A stretch of 9,710 bases of DNA from Phycisphaerales bacterium (GTDB taxonomy: Bacteria > Planctomycetota > Phycisphaerae > Sedimentisphaerales > Anaerohalosphaeraceae), in contig DSDH01000264.1 in assembly GCA_011055475.1 (NCBI GenBank), positions 1 through 9,710 on the forward strand, written 5' to 3'. Below the pieces are notes generated by a model that was not told the origin of the DNA, searched no databases, and saw only the letters and a list, made by a program, of their open reading frames with translations. A program made the translations under genes and the position numbers. Shown in pieces: positions 6,536 through 9,710 of this stretch. Each line of letters begins with the position of its first letter. The stretch's first letter is position 1.

Positions 6536-7579
6536 CTAATCCAAAGGGGTGATCAGGATGTTGCGGAACGTCACCGCCCGGCCGTGGTCCTGCAATGCGA
6601 TATAGCCTCGGCGCGGCAGGTCCTTGGCCGGTATCCCGTACTTGTTGAACGTCCCCTGGGGGTTGCGACCCGGCTCGGTGTACTCATCGAGGTTGATGTC
6701 CACGATGGTCGCGCCGTTCAGATCGATCGTGATCCTGGGCCCCAAGGCGGTGATCTTATAGTGGTTCCACTCGCCGACGGCGTTTCGCACGTCCTTATCC
6801 GGCATCCAGTGCCCGGGGAGATAAGCGAAGACATACGGCCCCGTGGCCTCTGTGCGGCTCGCGTCGGCATAGACAATCTGGTCGATGCTCTGGCCGGCGG
6901 CGTTGGTCAACTTGACCATCACCGCCGGATTCGGCTCGTCCTCAATAGGCGCATCGTAGGGCAACCGACGCCCATTGCGCTCGAGGAACTTGAGGTTGCC
7001 GTACTGCTTGACGACGGTCAGACGCGTGCCGTCGTCCAGCTCAACCATGTTGCCGCGGACCGGCGACACGCTCCACGTGCGCCCATCCCGCGTGATGGTC
7101 AGCGTGGCGTCGGCGTAGTAGATCGGCGAGACGAGGTCGTAGATGGCCCCGCACTGTCCATGGGGGGAGCCGTCACCGCTCTCGTGAATCTGCACCTCCA
7201 GGCCGGTATACATCCAATCCGCCGGGTCACTGCAGCGGATAATGATGCCACTGTTGCACTCGGGGCTGATCTTCCAATCCAGCTCCAGGATGAAATCCCC
7301 GTACTGATCCTTCGTCCACACGTCACCGTGGCCGGCCAGCCACGTCAGCACGCCGTCCTCATAACTCCAACCGGCCGGATCGTAATCGCAATTCGACAAA
7401 TCGTCGGCCAACAGCGGTCGCGCCTCAGCCGTCGGGGCCATGCCCGTCGGAGCCGGCGGTGCGGGCGTGGACGCCTCTTGAGACGGCGACGGCTCCGTCG
7501 AGGCGTCGTCCTTTTTTCCACACGAGCCACATGCCACGATCAGTCCCGCCGTGATGCACACGAAAACACGCACTCTCAT
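6536..7579 (-). CDS. DUF1080 (3-keto-disaccharide hydrolase) lipoprotein
   Basis: The protein has 347 residues. The signal M-R-V-R-V-F-V-C-I-T-A-G-L-I-V-A-C gives a lipobox I-V-A-C with lipidated Cys17, followed by a Ser/Pro/Ala linker to about residue 50. The concanavalin-like DUF1080 domain is clear: W-T-K-D-Q-Y-G-D-F-I-L-E-L-D-W (88-102), N-S-G-I-I-I-R (109-115), T-G-L-E-V-Q-I-H (125-132), G-E-W-N-H-Y-K-I (269-276), then G-Y-I-A-L-Q-D-H-G and F-R-N-I-L-I (325-343). Between residues about 155 and 266 there is extra sequence not typical of the family. Members cleave 3-keto-glycosides or bind carbohydrate. The start at 7579 has GGGGAG eight bases upstream. It follows the GH29 gene by 36 bases, so it is probably cotranscribed. 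The TAG stop lies at the edge of the MITE-like element. The exact reaction is unknown. Confidence 0.9.
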   Translation of the reverse strand: MRVRVFVCITAGLIVACGSCGKKDDASTEPSPSQEASTPAPPAPTGMAPTAEARPLLADDLSNCDYDPAGWSYEDGVLTWLAGHGDVWTKDQYGDFILELDWKISPECNSGIIIRCSDPADWMYTGLEVQIHESGDGSPHGQCGAIYDLVSPIYYADATLTITRDGRTWSVSPVRGNMVELDDGTRLTVVKQYGNLKFLERNGRRLPYDAPIEDEPNPAVMVKLTNAAGQSIDQIVYADASRTEATGPYVFAYLPGHWMPDKDVRNAVGEWNHYKITALGPRITIDLNGATIVDINLDEYTEPGRNPQGTFNKYGIPAKDLPRRGYIALQDHGRAVTFRNILITPLD

Positions 7580-7615
7580 CCATTCATCTCCCCGATCGAG
7601 GGGTCACCCGATCGT

Positions 7616-9403
7616 TTACAGATCGCCTTCGATTTTCAGCGTCCACGCGGCTTGGCCGACGAGCTCGGAGACGCCGACCTGCGACAGGTCGATGGACATG
7701 CCATCCGCCGTACGCTTCCACGGCAGCAGACCCGGCCGCCCCAACAGACTGACCTTGACATCCTCGGCCGGTGTGACGCCCCGCAGAACAAACCGCTCCC
7801 CCGGCCAGGCCGGCAGGATGGCATAGAGCACGCCCGGTTTGCTGGTGAAGAAGGCCTGCTTGACCGCCCGGCCGTTCTTCGGGCCGGCCCCGACGACGTC
7901 CAGCACGTTGTACTTGGCCATGTATTCCTTGTACTCCTGCTGGGGCTTCTCGCCCTCGCTCCATTGGCAGGTCTGCTTCCAGGGTGTCGTCTCGTAGATC
8001 GCCTGGCCGTTGACCCGCAGCCAGTCGCCGATCTCGATGAGCCGCTGCTGCATGATCACCGGGATGCGGCCGTCGCCCGTGGGCCCGATGTCCAAGAGCA
8101 GGCATCCGCCCCGGCTGGTCAGGTCGATCAGGATAAGGATCAGCTCGCGGGCGCTCTTATAGTCATCGATACCCTCGGCACGGCTATAGCCGAAGGAATG
8201 TCCCATCCCCCGGCATTCCTCCCACGGATGTGTCGCGCCGGCCAGCCCTGCTCCGTATTCGGTCGTAAAATAACCGCCATGTTTGTGACGACAGCCCTTG
8301 CCCCACCGGTCATTGATGGCGACCGTATCCTTGACGGGCGACTCGTTGAAAAGCCACGCAAGAAACTCTTGGCTATGCCACTTCTCGGCCTCCATGTCCC
8401 ACTCGCCGTCGGCCCAGAGGATATCCGGCTTGTAGCGCATTACCAGGTCCTTGGCTTGGGGCAGCATGTGCTCGGTGACGTAGCGATCCCGCTGCGAGGT
8501 GTCGAGCCATAGCGGATTGAACCACTCATAGAGGGAGTAGTAATAGCCCATCTTGAGCCCGCGTCGCCGCACGGCCTCGGTCAGGTCCCCGAGGATGTCG
8601 CGCCGGGGGCCTGTCTCCACGGCGTTCCAGGGTCGGCCCCAGGTGCGGCTGGCCTCGGCGTTGGGCCACAGGCAGAACCCCTCGTGGTGCTTGCTGGTAA
8701 GGACGATGTACTTGGCCCCGCTGCGATGGAAGATATCCGCCCACTGATCCGGGTCGAACAGCTCGCACGTGAACATCGGGGCGAAATCCTTGTAGGGGAA
8801 GTCCTCGCCGTAGACCCGCTTATGAAAGGCCCCCCACGCGTTGTCCTGCAAGGCCTGTTTGTCGTCGAAGGTCCGCCGCCAGTACCACTCCGCATATTGG
8901 CCTTTCGGTCCCCAGGCGGGCACCGAATAGACGCCCCAGTGAATGAAGATGCCGAACTTGGCATCCGCGAACCACGGGGGCGTTGGCCGCTGGTCCAGGG
9001 AGTCCCACGTCGGCTCGTAGCGCTTCCCCGCGGCGCCGGCCACGGCACGGGCCGCCCCCTCGGCCGTCGCTTGGGCGGCTTGGGTGCCTTGTCCGGTGAC
9101 GGCGCCTGCAGCTTCGACCGTACCCACCGCGGCCTTGCCGATAGCTTCCACGCCCTGGCGGGCGGCGTCTCCGACGGCTTTGCCGGCTTCCCCCACCGCG
9201 CCGGCCACGGCGCCGCCGGCACCAGCGGCCGTGTCGCCCACGGCCTTGCTCACACTGCCCATCGGATCAAACCGGGCCTCCACCGGCTCCAAATCAGCCG
9301 CGGCCTGTTTGACCTTCTGCTCCTCACTGCGGCAACCCGCCAGGCCGCCGACCGTGACTGCGATGGCGGCGGCCCCCACAATCCACGCTGTGTGGCTTCG
9401 CAT
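7616..9403 (-). CDS. GH29 alpha-L-fucosidase lipoprotein with Ala/Gly-rich tether
   Basis: The enzyme should release alpha-L-fucose from glycans outside the cytoplasm. It has 595 residues from the ATG at 9403, chosen because GGAGG lies seven bases upstream and a lipoprotein signal (L-A-G-C, Cys24) follows; the frame extends 13 codons further with no such support. Residues about 48-127 are an Ala/Gly-rich tether with K/D/E at intervals. The GH29 domain begins near 133: W-F-A-D-A-K-F-G-I-F-I-H-W-G (144-157), T-S-K-H-H-E-G-F (236-243), Y-K-P-D-I-L-W-A-D-G-E-W (324-335) with Asp332 as expected nucleophile, W-E-E-C-R-G-M-G-H-S-F-G-Y (394-406), and G-G-C-L-L-L-D-I-G-P-T-G-D-G (432-445). The C-terminal roughly 100 residues fit the beta-sandwich. 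The acid/base Glu is poorly conserved in GH29 and was not assigned. It sits 39 bases after another GH29 copy. Confidence 0.95.
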   Translation of the reverse strand: MRSHTAWIVGAAAIAVTVGGLAGCRSEEQKVKQAAADLEPVEARFDPMGSVSKAVGDTAAGAGGAVAGAVGEAGKAVGDAARQGVEAIGKAAVGTVEAAGAVTGQGTQAAQATAEGAARAVAGAAGKRYEPTWDSLDQRPTPPWFADAKFGIFIHWGVYSVPAWGPKGQYAEWYWRRTFDDKQALQDNAWGAFHKRVYGEDFPYKDFAPMFTCELFDPDQWADIFHRSGAKYIVLTSKHHEGFCLWPNAEASRTWGRPWNAVETGPRRDILGDLTEAVRRRGLKMGYYYSLYEWFNPLWLDTSQRDRYVTEHMLPQAKDLVMRYKPDILWADGEWDMEAEKWHSQEFLAWLFNESPVKDTVAINDRWGKGCRHKHGGYFTTEYGAGLAGATHPWEECRGMGHSFGYSRAEGIDDYKSARELILILIDLTSRGGCLLLDIGPTGDGRIPVIMQQRLIEIGDWLRVNGQAIYETTPWKQTCQWSEGEKPQQEYKEYMAKYNVLDVVGAGPKNGRAVKQAFFTSKPGVLYAILPAWPGERFVLRGVTPAEDVKVSLLGRPGLLPWKRTADGMSIDLSQVGVSELVGQAAWTLKIEGDL

Positions 9404-9408
9404 GGTTT

Positions 9409-9414
9409 TCCTCC
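9409..9414 (-). promoter_or_regulatory. Strong ribosome binding site for the GH29 lipoprotein gene
   Basis: GGAGGA ends five bases before the ATG at 9403. It decides the start in favour of the codon directly before the lipoprotein signal peptide. Confidence 0.75.
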
Positions 9415-9442
9415 GGTTTGCGTCCATCAATGCCGACCTCAT

Positions 9443-9710
9443 CTACGAATCGAAGCCCGTGAGTTTGAACACAAAGGCATGTTCGCAGGGCAACTGGTCC
9501 ACCGTCACGTCCGACAGGTCAATCCTGACGCGGCCGTTGTCATGCCCCCACGGCAGCGTCCCCGGCCGACCCAAGAGCCTGACACGGGTTCGCGATGTCG
9601 GCAGGGCCGGGGGCCGCACGTCCACCGTCAGTCCATCGTATCGGGCCAGCCGAGGCTGATCACGTAGACCGCGCCACCCGCTGTCGTATAGCACGCGGCG
9701 TAGCCGCGGC
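9443..9710 (-). pseudogene. C-terminal part of a second GH29 fucosidase, frameshifted
   Basis: This is the tail of a gene that enters from the right edge. The last frame encodes L-T-V-D-V-R-P-P-A...V-R-L-L-G-R-P-G-T-L-P-W and ends at TAG (9445-9443). It matches the C-terminus of the neighbouring fucosidase (V-S-L-L-G-R-P-G-L-L-P-W). Upstream of about 9640 that frame reads poorly, while another frame reads Y-T-T-A-G-G-A-V-Y-V-I-S-L-G-W-P-D-T, aligning with F-F-T-S-K-P-G-V-L-Y-A-I-L-P-A-W-P in the neighbour, then stops at TGA (9630-9628). One missing base near 9633-9640 would join the two. The GTG at 9694 is therefore not a start. The gene is either a decaying paralogue or the victim of a sequence error; only 268 bases are visible. 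Confidence 0.75.

Larger units (their letters stand above)
6339..6538. mobile_element. MITE-like non-autonomous element with near-perfect terminal inverted repeats
   Basis: Terminal repeats ACAGTCCGTTGAAAAA (6341-6356) and, read inward from the right, GCAGCCTGTTGAAAAA (6536-6521) match at 13 of 16 positions, all differences being transitions. Each end is flanked by TA (6339-6340 and 6537-6538), which fits a TA target duplication as made by Tc1/mariner/IS630-type elements, though TA could instead belong to the repeat. The interior of about 160 bases has no coding capacity and is filled with palindromes. The right edge coincides with the TAG stop of the DUF1080 gene. A transposase able to move it is not in the window; the family assignment is inference. 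Confidence 0.65.

Noticed and set aside
6584..8512. Long plus-strand open frame of 642 codons opposite the DUF1080 and GH29 genes
   Set aside because: It runs antisense across two recognisable genes and has no motifs or ribosome binding site; it reflects third-position GC bias.
9692..9694. GTG as the start of a small separate 83-residue protein
   Set aside because: The product is plainly the C-terminal end of a GH29 fucosidase, with a better upstream reading in another frame, so it is a fragment and not a small gene.

Overview
The window is a GC-rich bacterial carbohydrate-degradation locus. The gene mix is typical of the PVC group, and Planctomycetota (Phycisphaerae-like) is the best guess. 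It combines a formylglycine sulfatase, a Tat-exported Gfo/Idh/MocA oxidoreductase, a ThuA-like protein, a DUF1080 (3-keto-disaccharide hydrolase) lipoprotein, a GH28-type beta-helix protein and GH29 fucosidases. Verrucomicrobiota, Lentisphaerota or Kiritimatiellota cannot be excluded. Every internal start has a good Shine-Dalgarno sequence. No rRNA, tRNA, CRISPR array or intact transposase gene was seen.

Layout. Bases 1-1253 (+) hold the 3' part of a sulfatase. It meets the Gfo/Idh/MocA gene (1371-2813, -) tail to tail across 117 bases. That gene is last in a tight minus-strand operon read in the order GH28-like (5937-4522), ThuA/TIM-barrel fusion (4525-2822), Gfo/Idh/MocA. The first two overlap by 4 bases (ATGA), and 8 bases separate the second and third. 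A 598-base gene-free stretch (5938-6535) carries a candidate promoter and operator for this operon, about 280 bases with nothing recognisable, and a roughly 200-base MITE-like element packed with palindromes. The right edge of that element touches the stop codon of the DUF1080 gene. A second minus-strand series follows: a C-terminal piece of one GH29 fucosidase (9710-9443, apparently frameshifted), a full GH29 lipoprotein (9403-7616) and the DUF1080 lipoprotein (7579-6536), with gaps of 39 and 36 bases.

How the genes may work together (inference). All complete proteins carry export signals: two Tat signals, two lipoprotein signals and one Sec signal. Degradation would therefore be largely extracytoplasmic. 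The sulfatase, GH29 and GH28-type proteins suggest a sulfated, fucose- and uronate-containing polysaccharide. The Gfo/Idh/MocA, ThuA/TIM and DUF1080 proteins belong to families linked to oxidation of sugars at C3 and cleavage of 3-keto-glycosides, so the locus may pair hydrolytic with oxidative glycoside cleavage. Points worth a second look are the fused TIM barrel that seems to lack metal ligands, the roughly 110-residue insertion in the DUF1080 domain, the LEA-like tether on the fucosidase, the frameshifted fucosidase copy and the element placed exactly at a stop codon.
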